A DNA stretch of 64,000 bases from Clostridium sp. Cult2 (GTDB taxonomy: Bacteria > Bacillota > Clostridia > Tissierellales > Tepidimicrobiaceae). The position numbers and the translations under genes were made by a program. The stretch lies in assembly GCF_021655075.1 (NCBI RefSeq), contig NZ_PPXX01000002.1, positions 1 to 64,000 on the forward strand. Direction: 5' to 3'. Positions 35,505 through 43,996 of this stretch are shown here, one piece after another (the first letter of the stretch is position 1; each line of letters opens with the position of its first letter). The notes under the pieces are model-generated. The model was given only the letters and a program-made list of their open reading frames with translations. It did no database searches and was not told the DNA's origin.

Positions 35505-35545
35505 AATAATCTCCCCTTTTAATTAAAAGGGGAGATTATTTTTAC
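35505..35545. terminator. Bidirectional terminator between DUF1858 and glutaredoxin-like genes
   Basis: AATAATCTCCCCTTTT and AAAAGGGGAGATTATT form a perfect 16-bp stem with a four-base loop and a trailing T-run. Confidence 0.93.
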
Positions 35546-35558
35546 TTACCTAATTACT

Positions 35559-35789
35559 CTATTTGTCTAGCATTTGATCTATTCTTGCTTTGTCAAAACC
35601 AACTATTTCTTCTCCATCAATTAATAGCACTGGAACACCCATATGTCCCATACTCATTAACTCTTTTCTTGCATCTTTATCTGTTTGAATATTTTTTTCT
35701 GTATAAGATACTCCTTTTTCATCTAAATAGTCTTTTGCTGCTATACAATATGGACAAGTATTGCTTGTGAAAATTACTACATTTGACAT
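35559..35789 (-). CDS. Glutaredoxin-like protein (CPYC)
   Basis: A 76-residue thioredoxin-fold protein with the active site NTCPYCIAAKDYL near residue 12, the cis-Pro motif GVPVLLIDGEEIVGFDKARI, and no extra domains. Such small glutaredoxin/NrdH-like proteins reduce disulfides, with thioredoxin reductase or glutathione-like thiols as donor. AAGGAGGAA precedes the ATG. Partner not evident. Confidence 0.9.
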   Translation of the reverse strand: MSNVVIFTSNTCPYCIAAKDYLDEKGVSYTEKNIQTDKDARKELMSMGHMGVPVLLIDGEEIVGFDKARIDQMLDK

Positions 35790-35976
35790 TTGAATTCCTC
35801 CTTAAATATACTAATTATATTTACAATACATATTATACCCCCACAGGGTATCTTGTGTCAAGTTGTTTATTGTACTTCATGCTTATATGCTACCCTTAAA
35901 TCCAATCATTAATCATATTAATTATTTGAACCTCTTTTAAGTGGATTTACATGTTATTAATAAAGTACTATAATAT

Positions 35977-36008
35977 AAAAAAATGAGGGAAATATTATGG
36001 CCCTCATC
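35977..36008 (-). terminator. Intrinsic terminator after the ArsR-family gene
   Basis: ATGAGGG (35984-35990) and CCCTCAT (36001-36007) form the stem; on the minus strand a run of T follows. It lies immediately past the regulator's stop at 36016. Confidence 0.85.
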
Positions 36009-36015
36009 TTTTTTA

Positions 36016-36333
36016 TTAATTATGTTTAACATGATCCAACCCTTGTTTAAATAACTGAAGAACATGGTCATCGTCTAGAGAATAGATTACAGTTTTCCCT
36101 TCCTTTTTAAATTTTACAAGTCTTAAATTTCTAAGGAGCCTTAAGTGGTGAGATATTGCTGACTGAGTCATGTCCAATAAGTTTGCAATATCACATACAC
36201 AAAGAGAAGATTTTGATAAAACATAGATAATCTTAAGTCTGGTAGGGTCTGCTAAGGCTTTAAAGGTTTGAGCTAATTGATTCATAACATCTTCTTTGTA
36301 TAGGCTTTCCTTTATTTTTTTTAATGTTGCCAC
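36016..36333 (-). CDS. ArsR/SmtB-family metal-type repressor
   Basis: Winged-helix regulator of up to 105 residues. FKALADPTRLKIIYVLSKSSLCVCDIAN shows the CVC metal-site motif of CadC/ArsR-like sensors, and MTQSAISHHLRLLRNLRLV is the recognition helix. The C-terminal DDDHVLQLFKQGLDHVKHN could give the alpha-5 His/Asp site of zinc sensors. The start is uncertain: a GTG at 36333 sits very near its AGGT, while an ATG at codon 17 lacks a good site. No transporter adjoins it, so the target is unknown. Confidence 0.85.
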   Translation of the reverse strand: MATLKKIKESLYKEDVMNQLAQTFKALADPTRLKIIYVLSKSSLCVCDIANLLDMTQSAISHHLRLLRNLRLVKFKKEGKTVIYSLDDDHVLQLFKQGLDHVKHN

Positions 36334-36404
36334 ACCTGCAATAGGTTCATGGCATATTTTCTTTTGGTTTATGGTGATTTACCTCCCTTCTTAGGGTTTA
36401 TGGC

Positions 36405-37553
36405 TTAACGAGATGGTACCATTGGATTTATTGGATGGATTACTTTACCAGTTATAGGATCAATGTATAACACCCAATAACCTACTCCATCCACTGAATC
36501 ATACCAAGTATTAAACCCTGTAATACCTCTAAAGGGATGTTCCTCTAGGGTAAATTTTCCAGGTACTCCGTAAACATAGTATTTAGTTTCCTGCTTTTCT
36601 TTATATAATCCAAATAGATAATGACCATATTTTTTTATTTGATTCATACAGGTAGCTGAATTGTACAGGAAAGGATATTTATAATCAGCGCTCATCAAAT
36701 AATTGTAATAGGGTAAAAATCCTCTATAAGGTTCTGTACCGTCATCTTCTATTCTCCACCAACTATAATTATGGAGATATATTTTTAAAGGCTGTACCTG
36801 TGGGAAAAATCTTAATATGCTCAATATATAATTAGTCATTTGATTTTTATGGTTTAATCTTCTAGCATATTCTATAGACTCATAGCTTTCCCTATGTGAT
36901 TCTTCTTCCTGGAAGTCAGAGACTTCCTCTACTACTTCTTCTATAGTTTCTGGCTCTTCTTTCGGTAGGTCAAAGACTTCCTCTACGGCTTCTTCTATGG
37001 CCTCTGGTTCTTCTTCATGAAGGTCAATGACTTCTTCTACTGCTTCTTCTATAGCTTCTGATTCTTCTTCATGGAGGTCAATGACTTCCTCTACGGCTTC
37101 ATCTACTGCTTCTGGCTCTTCATAATGTACTTCTTGCTTATCCCCTGATAAAAGTTCTTTTATTAACCTATCTATAGTTCCATTGTCTTTTTCAACATAT
37201 CCACCTAGTAATACATTTATACCCTTTCTTATAAGGATAGCATCTATTTTGTTTATTGAAAAGCCCTTTGATTCTAATTCTTTTAGATTTAGGTTTATAT
37301 TGGCTCTAAATTTTCCCCTTTCATCTGTAAATATTCTGCCTAAATCTTCTTCATAGATTTTACCATTTCTTTCTTTTAATAGATATGCTCGGTAGTATTC
37401 CTCATTCTCACAATTCTCTAGATTGAAGCTTATAATCCCTTTGTTGCCCCTTACTTCTAATTTTGCATGTCCTTTTGGGTTTATATTGCTAATATTTGTA
37501 TAATCGTTCTTTAATATAATATACTTTCTAAAGTATGTATATTCCATTGACAT
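36405..37553 (-). CDS. Unrecognised protein with four acidic 18-residue repeats
   Basis: A 382-residue protein I cannot assign. Residues about 10-125 look like a beta-rich domain (YRAYLLKERNGKIYEEDLGRI, ILIRKGINVLLGGYVEK). Residues 145-216 are four tandem 18-residue acidic repeats with the pattern EEPEAIEEAVEEVIDLHE. The C-terminal 150 residues are rich in Trp and Tyr (YLHNYSWWRIEDDGTEPYRG, GITGFNTWYDSVDGVGYWVL). No signal peptide or membrane segment. AGGAGGG precedes the ATG. It lies beyond rsmA where Bacillus has yabG, but it does not look like YabG. A spore-associated role is only a guess from position. Confidence 0.7.
   Translation of the reverse strand: MSMEYTYFRKYIILKNDYTNISNINPKGHAKLEVRGNKGIISFNLENCENEEYYRAYLLKERNGKIYEEDLGRIFTDERGKFRANINLNLKELESKGFSINKIDAILIRKGINVLLGGYVEKDNGTIDRLIKELLSGDKQEVHYEEPEAVDEAVEEVIDLHEEESEAIEEAVEEVIDLHEEEPEAIEEAVEEVFDLPKEEPETIEEVVEEVSDFQEEESHRESYESIEYARRLNHKNQMTNYILSILRFFPQVQPLKIYLHNYSWWRIEDDGTEPYRGFLPYYNYLMSADYKYPFLYNSATCMNQIKKYGHYLFGLYKEKQETKYYVYGVPGKFTLEEHPFRGITGFNTWYDSVDGVGYWVLYIDPITGKVIHPINPMVPSR
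36906..37121. repeat. Four tandem 54-bp coding repeats
   Basis: The DNA encoding residues 145-216 of the preceding protein consists of four 54-bp units in frame. The units are closely similar, and the two nearest the N-terminus are most alike. Copy number could vary between strains. Confidence 0.85.
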
Positions 37554-37580
37554 AAATAACCCTCCTTTTTAATCTTTATA

Positions 37581-38450
37581 CTAATATATGTCTAAGGAGG
37601 GTAATGTTTTACTAATCTTAACAAAATCTTCAATTTTTAAATTTTCTGCCCTTATTTCTAGAGGTATATTGGCCTTGATTAATGTTTCCCTAATCTGTTC
37701 TTTATCCAATCCCCATGGATTAGAAGATAGGGAGTTTAATAGGGTCTTTCTTCTTTTACTGAAAGCAGTCTTTACTACTTGAAAAAATACTTTCCTATCT
37801 ACCTCAGGTAATTCTTCTTTCAACTCCAGTTTGATTACTGCCGAATCCACTTTAGGTTGAGGCATAAATACGGTCTTAGGTACTGTAATCAATATTTCTG
37901 GATAGGTGTAAAAATTTACAAATACTGAAAGAGAACCATATTGTTTGTTTCCAGGAGAAGCTATTATTCTATGAGCTACTTCTTTTTGTATCATTATTAT
38001 TATGGATTCAATATTTAAATCTTCTTCTATTAGTTTTGCAATAATAGGGGTGGTCACATAATAAGGCAGATTGGCTACCACTTTAATTGGACCTCCTCCT
38101 AATTTCTCTTCTATTAATCCTTTAATATCTACCTTTAGTATATCTCCATGAATTATTTCTACATTATCATAATCTTTCAGAGTTTCCTCTAATATGGGAA
38201 GCAAGCTCTTATCCAATTCTACTCCAACTACTTTTTTTGCATTTAAAGCTAACTCTTCTGTTAAAGTGCCAATACCCGGGCCTATTTCCAATACATAATC
38301 CTCTTTTGTAATATTCCCTTCTTGGGCAATTTTTCGAACAATATTTCCATCTATGAGAAAATTTTGTCCTAAGCTCTTTGAAAATCTAAACCCATATTTA
38401 TCCAATATTTCTCTAATATATTTAGGAGAATATAATCTTTCGTTATTCAT
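37581..38450 (-). CDS. rsmA: 16S rRNA (adenine1518/1519-N6)-dimethyltransferase
   Basis: KsgA-family enzyme that dimethylates two adjacent adenines near the 3' end of 16S rRNA. The 289-residue protein shows FSKSLGQNFLIDGNIVRKI, the SAM motif VLEIGPGIGTLTEELA and the catalytic NLPYYVTTPI. It overlaps rnmV by eight bases, the conserved rnmV-rsmA pair. Confidence 0.96.
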   Translation of the reverse strand: MNNERLYSPKYIREILDKYGFRFSKSLGQNFLIDGNIVRKIAQEGNITKEDYVLEIGPGIGTLTEELALNAKKVVGVELDKSLLPILEETLKDYDNVEIIHGDILKVDIKGLIEEKLGGGPIKVVANLPYYVTTPIIAKLIEEDLNIESIIIMIQKEVAHRIIASPGNKQYGSLSVFVNFYTYPEILITVPKTVFMPQPKVDSAVIKLELKEELPEVDRKVFFQVVKTAFSKRRKTLLNSLSSNPWGLDKEQIRETLIKANIPLEIRAENLKIEDFVKISKTLPSLDIY

Positions 38451-38985
38451 ATTCTTCCATCATCTCCAAAGCTTTAATAAATTCTTCTCTAGTTATACCG
38501 AAATTGTTTAACCTATTAAGAAACTGTTTAGAATTTGCATAACCTATTCCTAAAATGTTTCCTAATATCTCCCTTTTCTGTTGACTATTTAAACCACCTA
38601 TTAATCCCAATTCCATTAAATCCTCTTTGGTAAACTCTTCTCTTTTTTCTGTGATTATAGGTCTAGCTTTATTAATAGCCTCAATAATATCCTCTTTTGT
38701 AGCATTTTCTATTCCAATATCCCCTTTTTTTAAGGCCTTCCCTTGGGGCAAGAAGGCATGTTTACAGTTTTTGATATACTTACATAGGTTTTTTCTTATT
38801 TTCTCTCCTGCATGGTCTGGGTCCGTTAGAATTATTATGCCTCTTTTATTAGCAATTACTTTTAAATTTTCTATAAATTCTCTATCATAACCGAAACCAC
38901 CAGTGGCGATTACCTCAGCTTCAACTGCATTTTTCACTGCTGTAATATCGTCTTTTCCTTCTACTATTATTATTTCCTTTATCAA
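38443..38985 (-). CDS. rnmV: Ribonuclease M5
   Basis: Toprim-domain RNase that matures 5S rRNA. The protein begins (M)IKEIIIVEGKDDITAVKNAV with the Toprim Glu; ILTDPDHAGEKIRKNL carries the DxD motif. I use the TTG at 38985, after GAGGGGTG, rather than a GTG nine bases earlier that overlaps the site. About 180 residues. A palindromic repeat lies directly upstream, at 39002-39054. Confidence 0.95.
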   Translation of the reverse strand: MIKEIIIVEGKDDITAVKNAVEAEVIATGGFGYDREFIENLKVIANKRGIIILTDPDHAGEKIRKNLCKYIKNCKHAFLPQGKALKKGDIGIENATKEDIIEAINKARPIITEKREEFTKEDLMELGLIGGLNSQQKREILGNILGIGYANSKQFLNRLNNFGITREEFIKALEMMEEYE

Positions 38986-39001
38986 AAGAAACACACCCCT
39001 C

Positions 39002-39054
39002 TTTTTGGGACAACAGGTGGGACAACAGGGACGGTTCTCGCTGTCCCAAAATTT
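39002..39054. repeat. GGGACGGTTCT-type palindromic repeat, family B, copy 2
   Basis: TTTTTGGGACA and TGTCCCAAAAT bound a palindrome with an internal GGGACAACAGGGACGGTTCT. It shares AGGGACGGTTCTC and CTGTCCCAAAA with the copy at 6315-6348 in the opposite orientation. It sits in the rnmV-tatD gap, next to an AATTGTTTATTG segment that precedes the tatD stop. Confidence 0.75.
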
Positions 39055-39115
39055 TCATTCTATATACATTAAATGTATCCAATATTTAAAAGGACAATTG
39101 TTTATTGTTCATTCC

Positions 39116-39880
39116 CTAAATATTAAATAATTGCCTTGCATTTTCCGATGTTTTTGTTGCTACTTCTTCAAAAGTTATTCCTCTTAGTTCAGCTATCATT
39201 CCTGCTACGTATCTTACGTAGAAGGGTTCATTTCTTTTACCTCTGTAGGGTTCTGGCGTTAAATAGGGAGCGTCTGTTTCTATCATTAGCTTATCTAATG
39301 GTATAGCTTTTGCCACTTCCTTTGATACCCTAGCATTTTTAAAGGTTACAGGACCTCCCAAGGATATATAGAACCCTAATTTAATATATTCCATGGCCAT
39401 TTCTACACTGCCTGAAAAACAATGCATAACTCCTTCTAAACTACCATCTTGGGCTTCTTTTATTATATCGAAGGTATCCTTTGCTGCTTCCCTAGTATGG
39501 ATTATAACGGGTAAGTCTACTTCTTTTGCTAAATTGAGTTGTTCTATAAACTTTTTTTGCTGAATATCTCTAGGAGAATTATCATAATAATAATCTAATC
39601 CAATTTCTCCAATGGCTACTACTTTTTCCCTATTGGTAAAGGATTTTAATATCTCTATAGTAGAATCATCCATTTCTTTAGCTGAGTGAGGGTGTACCCC
39701 CACTGCAGCATATATATTATCATATTGTTCTGATAGGGATACGGCTTTTATACTGGAATTCAAGTCTGCACCAGGGTTTATCACTAAATCTACCCCTAAT
39801 TCCTTTAAGGATTTAATTAGCCTATCCCTATCCCTATCAAATCTTTCATCATCTAAATGTGCATGGCTATCTATTAACAT
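39116..39880 (-). CDS. tatD: TatD-family metal-dependent hydrolase/DNase
   Basis: A 254-residue TIM-barrel hydrolase. The HxH start motif is in LIDSHAHLDDERFD, AIGEIGLDYYYDNSPRDIQQ supplies the metal Glu, and PVIIHTREA, GVMHCFSGS and MIETDAPYLTPEPYRGKRN the other ligands. Family members show 3'-5' DNase activity. It is in the conserved metG-tatD-(yabE)-rnmV-rsmA order and starts 12 bases past metG, so it is likely read through from metG. Confidence 0.93.
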   Translation of the reverse strand: MLIDSHAHLDDERFDRDRDRLIKSLKELGVDLVINPGADLNSSIKAVSLSEQYDNIYAAVGVHPHSAKEMDDSTIEILKSFTNREKVVAIGEIGLDYYYDNSPRDIQQKKFIEQLNLAKEVDLPVIIHTREAAKDTFDIIKEAQDGSLEGVMHCFSGSVEMAMEYIKLGFYISLGGPVTFKNARVSKEVAKAIPLDKLMIETDAPYLTPEPYRGKRNEPFYVRYVAGMIAELRGITFEEVATKTSENARQLFNI

Positions 39881-39891
39881 CTTTTCACTCC

Positions 39892-41841
39892 TTATGATAT
39901 GGTAGCACCCGATTCTATATCTTCTAGAGTAGATACAAGGGTTAATTTGCCATCTTTTTCTGCTGCTAAGATCATACCTTTTGATTCTTCTCCTCTAAGC
40001 TTAATTGGTTTTAAATTAGCTACTATTACTACTTTTTTCCCTGATAAATCTTCTGGTGAATAGAATTTTTTAATACCTGATACTACCTGTCTTTCTTCTT
40101 CTCCAACTTTTAATTTTAATATCAATAGTTTATCTGCTTTTGGATGGTCTTTAGCTTCTATTATTTCTGCTACTTTTAATTGAATTTTATCAAAATCCTC
40201 TATGGTTATAAATTCTTCCTCTTTTGATTCAGTTTCAATCTTTTTATCTTCCATTTTTTTATTAATCCTCTCCTCAATTAATTTTTGATTGGCTTCATTT
40301 AACCTATCTAATTCTTTTTCAATATCCAATCTTGGGAATAAAACTTGGCCTTTTTCTACCTTAGTTCCTGGTTTTATTTTACCCCATTCTTTTGTATCTT
40401 CCCAGTTAATATTATGGTTAAATCCAATTTGCTTTAATATCTCATTAGAAGTCCTTTCCATAAATGGATTGAGAAGTAAACCTATAATCCTTATACTCTC
40501 AGTTAAATTATACAATACTGTGTCAAGTCTTTCCTTATTCTCTTCTTTTGCTAGTATCCATGGAGTGGTTTCATCTATATATTTATTTGTCCTTCTAACC
40601 ACTTTCCAAATTTCTTCTAAAGCTTGACTGTAATTTAATTCATCCATATTATATTCTACCTTATCTGAGGCCTTTATGGCTAATTCTATTAAGGAATTAT
40701 CTATATCTTCCTCTTTTGTTGGATTGGGAACTATTCCCCCATTATATTTTTCTACCATGGTGATGGTTCTACTTACTAAATTTCCTAAATCATTAGCTAA
40801 ATCCGAGTTCAACCTCTGTATAAACTTTTCTCTTGAGAAAGATCCATCTTGACCAAAGGAAAATTCTCGTAGTAGGAAGTATCTAAAGGCATCTATCCCA
40901 TAAAGTTCTATTAATGGTTCTGGGTAGATTACATTCCCTTTAGATTTTGACATCTTATCGTCTTCAAATAATATCCAACCATGACCAAATACCTTGTGAG
41001 GTAATTCTAAATCTAATGCCATTAACAAGGCAGGCCATATGATAGTATGGAATCTTACTATTTCTTTTCCTACTAAATGGACATCTGCTGGCCAGTATTT
41101 CCTAAATTTTTCATCCTTTTCTGTACTATAACCTAAGGCAGTTATATAGCATGATAAAGCATCTATCCATACATATACCACATGTTTAGGGTCAAAAGGT
41201 ACCTTTATCCCCCAATCAAAACTAGTTCTAGATACACATAGGTCTTCTAGTCCTTCTTTTAAGAAATTGTTTAACATTTCATTTTTTCTGGATTCTGGCT
41301 GCAAAAATTGTGGATTTTCCTTATAAAGTTCAATTATTCTATCCTTATACTTGGATAGTTTGAAAAAGTAAGCTTCCTCCTTTGCTAGATGAACTTCTCT
41401 ACCACAATCTGGACATTTCCCATCTACCAATTGACTTTCAGCCCAAAAGGATTCGCAAGGAGTACAGTATAATCCTTCATAATTGGATTTGTAAATATCT
41501 CCTTTTTCATATAATTTTTTAAATATCTTTTTAACTGCTTTTTCATGTTCCTTGTCAGTAGTCCTTATGAATTCATCATAAGACACTTCTAACATATTCC
41601 AAAGTTTTTTGATATCCTTTACTATTCCGTCTACATATTCCTTTGGCTCCATATTGTTTTCCTTAGCTTTCTCTTGAATTTTTTGGCCATGTTCGTCAGA
41701 GCCAGTTACAAGATAGGCATCATAACCTTGGGCTATTTTAAATTTTTTTAATGTGTCTGCTGCTACCGTTGTATAGGTATGACCTATATGAAGATTATCA
41801 CTTGGATAATATATAGGTGTAGTAATATAAAACTTTTTCAT
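39892..41841 (-). CDS. metG: Methionyl-tRNA synthetase
   Basis: Class I synthetase of 649 residues. The HIGH signature is in TTPIYYPSDNLHIGHTYTTV, KMSKS in DDKMSKSKGNV, and the zinc-binding Cys pairs in YCTPCESFWAESQLVDGKCPDCGR. The C-terminal tRNA-binding domain (about 545-649) has FDKIQLKVAEIIEAKDHPKA. GAAGGAGG precedes the ATG. Expression should depend on uncharged tRNA-Met through the T-box at 41874-42131. Confidence 0.97.
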   Translation of the reverse strand: MKKFYITTPIYYPSDNLHIGHTYTTVAADTLKKFKIAQGYDAYLVTGSDEHGQKIQEKAKENNMEPKEYVDGIVKDIKKLWNMLEVSYDEFIRTTDKEHEKAVKKIFKKLYEKGDIYKSNYEGLYCTPCESFWAESQLVDGKCPDCGREVHLAKEEAYFFKLSKYKDRIIELYKENPQFLQPESRKNEMLNNFLKEGLEDLCVSRTSFDWGIKVPFDPKHVVYVWIDALSCYITALGYSTEKDEKFRKYWPADVHLVGKEIVRFHTIIWPALLMALDLELPHKVFGHGWILFEDDKMSKSKGNVIYPEPLIELYGIDAFRYFLLREFSFGQDGSFSREKFIQRLNSDLANDLGNLVSRTITMVEKYNGGIVPNPTKEEDIDNSLIELAIKASDKVEYNMDELNYSQALEEIWKVVRRTNKYIDETTPWILAKEENKERLDTVLYNLTESIRIIGLLLNPFMERTSNEILKQIGFNHNINWEDTKEWGKIKPGTKVEKGQVLFPRLDIEKELDRLNEANQKLIEERINKKMEDKKIETESKEEEFITIEDFDKIQLKVAEIIEAKDHPKADKLLILKLKVGEEERQVVSGIKKFYSPEDLSGKKVVIVANLKPIKLRGEESKGMILAAEKDGKLTLVSTLEDIESGATIS

Positions 41842-41873
41842 ATTTTTACCTCCTTCTTTAACCTTTAATAATT

Positions 41874-42131
41874 AAAAAAGCCTCCATCTCTTTATATAGA
41901 GACGAAGGCTTGAAATTCGTGTTACCACTCTAATTCGTTTAAACTTCGCAGTTTAAACCTCCATAGGTTACATATTATAACCTGGCACATGGTAACGGGT
42001 GCAACCGTCACAATCTACTTGATTTCGACTGTAAAGTTAAGGGGCCATGTTCAGATTAACCTTCAACGCTGGATTTCACCTGCCCCAGCTCTCTAAAGTA
42101 TCAGATTAAACTTACTCTTCCCTTCATTACC
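41874..42131 (-). ncRNA. T-box leader (methionine) upstream of metG
   Basis: The minus strand has the full T-box layout: a 5' stem I region, then GAGTGGTAACACGAA (T-box, 41916-41930), then a terminator with stem AAGCCTTCGTCTCT / AGAGATGGAGGCTT and six T ending at 41874. The specifier candidate is AUG at 42048-42046 in GAACATGGCC. The UGGU in the T-box would pair with an ACCA tRNA end. Uncharged tRNA-Met should favour the antiterminator and turn metG on. Confidence 0.93.
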
Positions 42132-42263
42132 TTTATTATATACTGGTTTATTTACTTAATCAATATACAGGAAAATTTTAGTTTTGTCAAGATAATTTAA
42201 TTATTGTGACCAGCCTATTCTTAATACATATAATGATATTAGCTATATAAAAGGAGTGATTTT

Positions 42264-42590
42264 ATGTATCCACAAGATTATAATCAAAGGCATCCTGCAG
42301 TACCACCTTTATACCCTATGGATCCATGTAGACCAAGGCCAATGCCTTATAATGAAGAGCCTATGCCAATGGAACCCTATATGCCCAATATGCCATATAT
42401 GCATTGTCCTATGATGGACCCTAGGTTTAGAGATTGTATAATGGTATGTATGATGCAATGTGGTAATTATCCAATGTATCCTGAATACCCAATGAACATG
42501 GATTATGGAGCTGCTAATTACAATTATCCACCTGCTCATCCTATTAATATGGATGAATCGGTTATCTATTACCCAGAAGAAATGAAATAG
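42264..42590 (+). CDS. Pro/Tyr/Met-rich small protein, possible spore coat component
   Basis: A 108-residue low-complexity protein with many Pro, Tyr, Met and several Cys: PMPYNEEPMPMEPYMPN, YMHCPMMDPRFRDCIMVCMMQCG, YPMYPEYPMNMDYGAANYNY. No enzyme motif, signal or membrane segment. Composition resembles clostridial spore-coat proteins, whose Tyr and Cys can cross-link; this is inference from composition only. GGAG precedes the ATG and a strong terminator follows. Confidence 0.65.
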   Translation: MYPQDYNQRHPAVPPLYPMDPCRPRPMPYNEEPMPMEPYMPNMPYMHCPMMDPRFRDCIMVCMMQCGNYPMYPEYPMNMDYGAANYNYPPAHPINMDESVIYYPEEMK

Positions 42591-42591
42591 T

Positions 42592-42627
42592 AGAAATGTC
42601 CTCAAATTGAGGACATTTCTTAATTAT
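42592..42627 (+). terminator. Intrinsic terminator after the coat-like gene
   Basis: AGAAATGTCCTC and GAGGACATTTCT form a perfect 12-bp stem with a five-base loop, with a short T-rich tail. Confidence 0.85.
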
Positions 42628-42706
42628 TACAAAAACTTAATATTTCTTTGAGGATTAATATTATTAAACCTATTAAAAGGTAATTTATACCATTTCAATA
42701 TTCCAT

Positions 42707-42728
42707 AATGCTGATTTAAATCAGCATT
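42707..42728. repeat. 22-bp perfect palindrome upstream of the G5/3D gene
   Basis: AATGCTGATTT joins AAATCAGCATT with no spacer. It could bind a dimeric regulator of the gene starting at 42890 or fold as a short hairpin. The rest of 42628-42889 shows nothing I can name. Confidence 0.5.
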
Positions 42729-42889
42729 TAAAAAATTTCAGAATATATTGAATAATATGGGAAATAATAAGTTTGAATCAGAATTTTACCTATTTTTGGA
42801 CGTTTTTATGGTAAAATTTGGATAAAAAGTTGACAGCAAAATCCTTTTTGAATAGAATACTATCTAGTCAAAATATGGGAGGTAAAAAA

Positions 42890-43915
42890 ATGGAAGAATT
42901 TTCAACAAAAAAGGCTAACCATTTTAAAATGTTGACTGTTTTAGCTATAACTGCAAGTTTATCTTTAGGAGTATATATGCATACAGCAAAGGATGTTACC
43001 ATCACTATAGACGATGAGCAAAAAAAGGTTATTACCTATGCTGATACAGTAGAAGAACTTCTTAGACTAGAAGACATTGTTCTAGATAAAGATGCATATA
43101 TTAATATTCCGTTGGACACTAAATTGGAAAACGACATGAATATAATTATAAAGACACCTAAACCTTATATGTTAACTTTAGGGGATAAAAAGGGTGAAAT
43201 TAAATCCGTTCATATTAAAGTCCGGGATATATTAAAGGATTTAAATATTGAATTGGGAGAAAAGGATTATACTTATCCTAATCTTGATGAGGAAATTAAC
43301 CCTGAGACAGAGATTGAAATCATCAAAGTTGAAGAAATCATAGAGGAATTTGAAGAGCCCATTCCTTATGAAAATATAGTTAGAAAATCTGATAGACTGG
43401 ACTTAGGTGTAGAGAAAATCATCCAAGAAGGAAAAGATGGATTGAAAAATATAAAGATAAAAAAAGTATTCGAAAATGGTAAACTTGTTTCAGAAAACAT
43501 TATAGGAGAAGAAACTATTCTGGAACCTATTCCTAAAATAATGGAAAAGGGAACAAAAAATACGATAGCTTCTTCGAGAGGTAATATAAGGTATAGAAAA
43601 GCTATTACCATGACAGCAACTGCTTATGATTTATCCTATCAAAGTACTGGTAAAAGACCTGGAGATAAATATTATGGTATTACAGCCTCCGGTACTAAAG
43701 CCAGACCTGGTGTTGTAGCAGTTGACCCACGAGTAATACCTTTAGGTACTAGATTGTATGTGGAAAGCCTTGATGGTAGTAAAGATTATGGCCTTTGTGT
43801 AGCAGAAGATACAGGTGGAGCTATCAAAGGAAATAAAATAGACTTATTTTTCAATACATCTGGGGAAGTAAGACGTTTTGGTAGAAGAAAAGTAAAAGTT
43901 TATATATTGGAGTAA
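42890..43915 (+). CDS. yabE: G5 and 3D domain cell-wall protein (YabE-like)
   Basis: A 341-residue exported protein with an N-terminal membrane segment (MLTVLAITASLSLGVYMH), two DUF348 modules (VTITIDDEQKKVITYADTVEE and YMLTLGDKKGEIKSVHIKV), a G5 domain (EPIPYENIVRKSDRLDLGVEK) and a C-terminal 3D domain (ITMTATAYDL ... VAVDPRVIPLGTRLYV ... AEDTGGAIKGNKIDLFF). The 3D domain is a double-psi barrel like that of resuscitation-type lytic transglycosylases. The start is the ATG after GGGAGGTAAAAAA. YabE normally sits between tatD and rnmV; here it lies on the far side of metG on the opposite strand. Confidence 0.88.
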   Translation: MEEFSTKKANHFKMLTVLAITASLSLGVYMHTAKDVTITIDDEQKKVITYADTVEELLRLEDIVLDKDAYINIPLDTKLENDMNIIIKTPKPYMLTLGDKKGEIKSVHIKVRDILKDLNIELGEKDYTYPNLDEEINPETEIEIIKVEEIIEEFEEPIPYENIVRKSDRLDLGVEKIIQEGKDGLKNIKIKKVFENGKLVSENIIGEETILEPIPKIMEKGTKNTIASSRGNIRYRKAITMTATAYDLSYQSTGKRPGDKYYGITASGTKARPGVVAVDPRVIPLGTRLYVESLDGSKDYGLCVAEDTGGAIKGNKIDLFFNTSGEVRRFGRRKVKVYILE

Positions 43916-43918
43916 ATC

Positions 43919-43995
43919 AATGGACAATTAAGAAATGTCATCCTAAACGTCAGCGAAGGATCTTGGGCGACCTATGGTCGCCTTAATTGTCTATT
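43919..43995. repeat. 77-bp MITE-like element with terminal inverted repeats
   Basis: Terminal repeats AATGGACAATTAAG and CTTAATTGTCTATT match as inverted repeats in 13 of 14 positions. Inside are ATCCT...AGGAT arms, like the widespread GTCATCCT...GAAGGATCT bacterial repeat, and a GGCGACC/GGTCGCC dyad. The AATTG-rich segment at its right end runs into the spmB stop codon. Confidence 0.65.
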
Positions 43996-43996
43996 G

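Noticed and set aside
36906-37121. CRISPR-like repeat array
   Set aside because: The units are contiguous, in frame and encode an acidic peptide repeat; there are no spacers.
42309-42605. His/Ile-rich reverse-strand reading frame
   Set aside because: It is the antisense of the Pro/Tyr/Met-rich gene, has no good RBS and runs through that gene's terminator stem.
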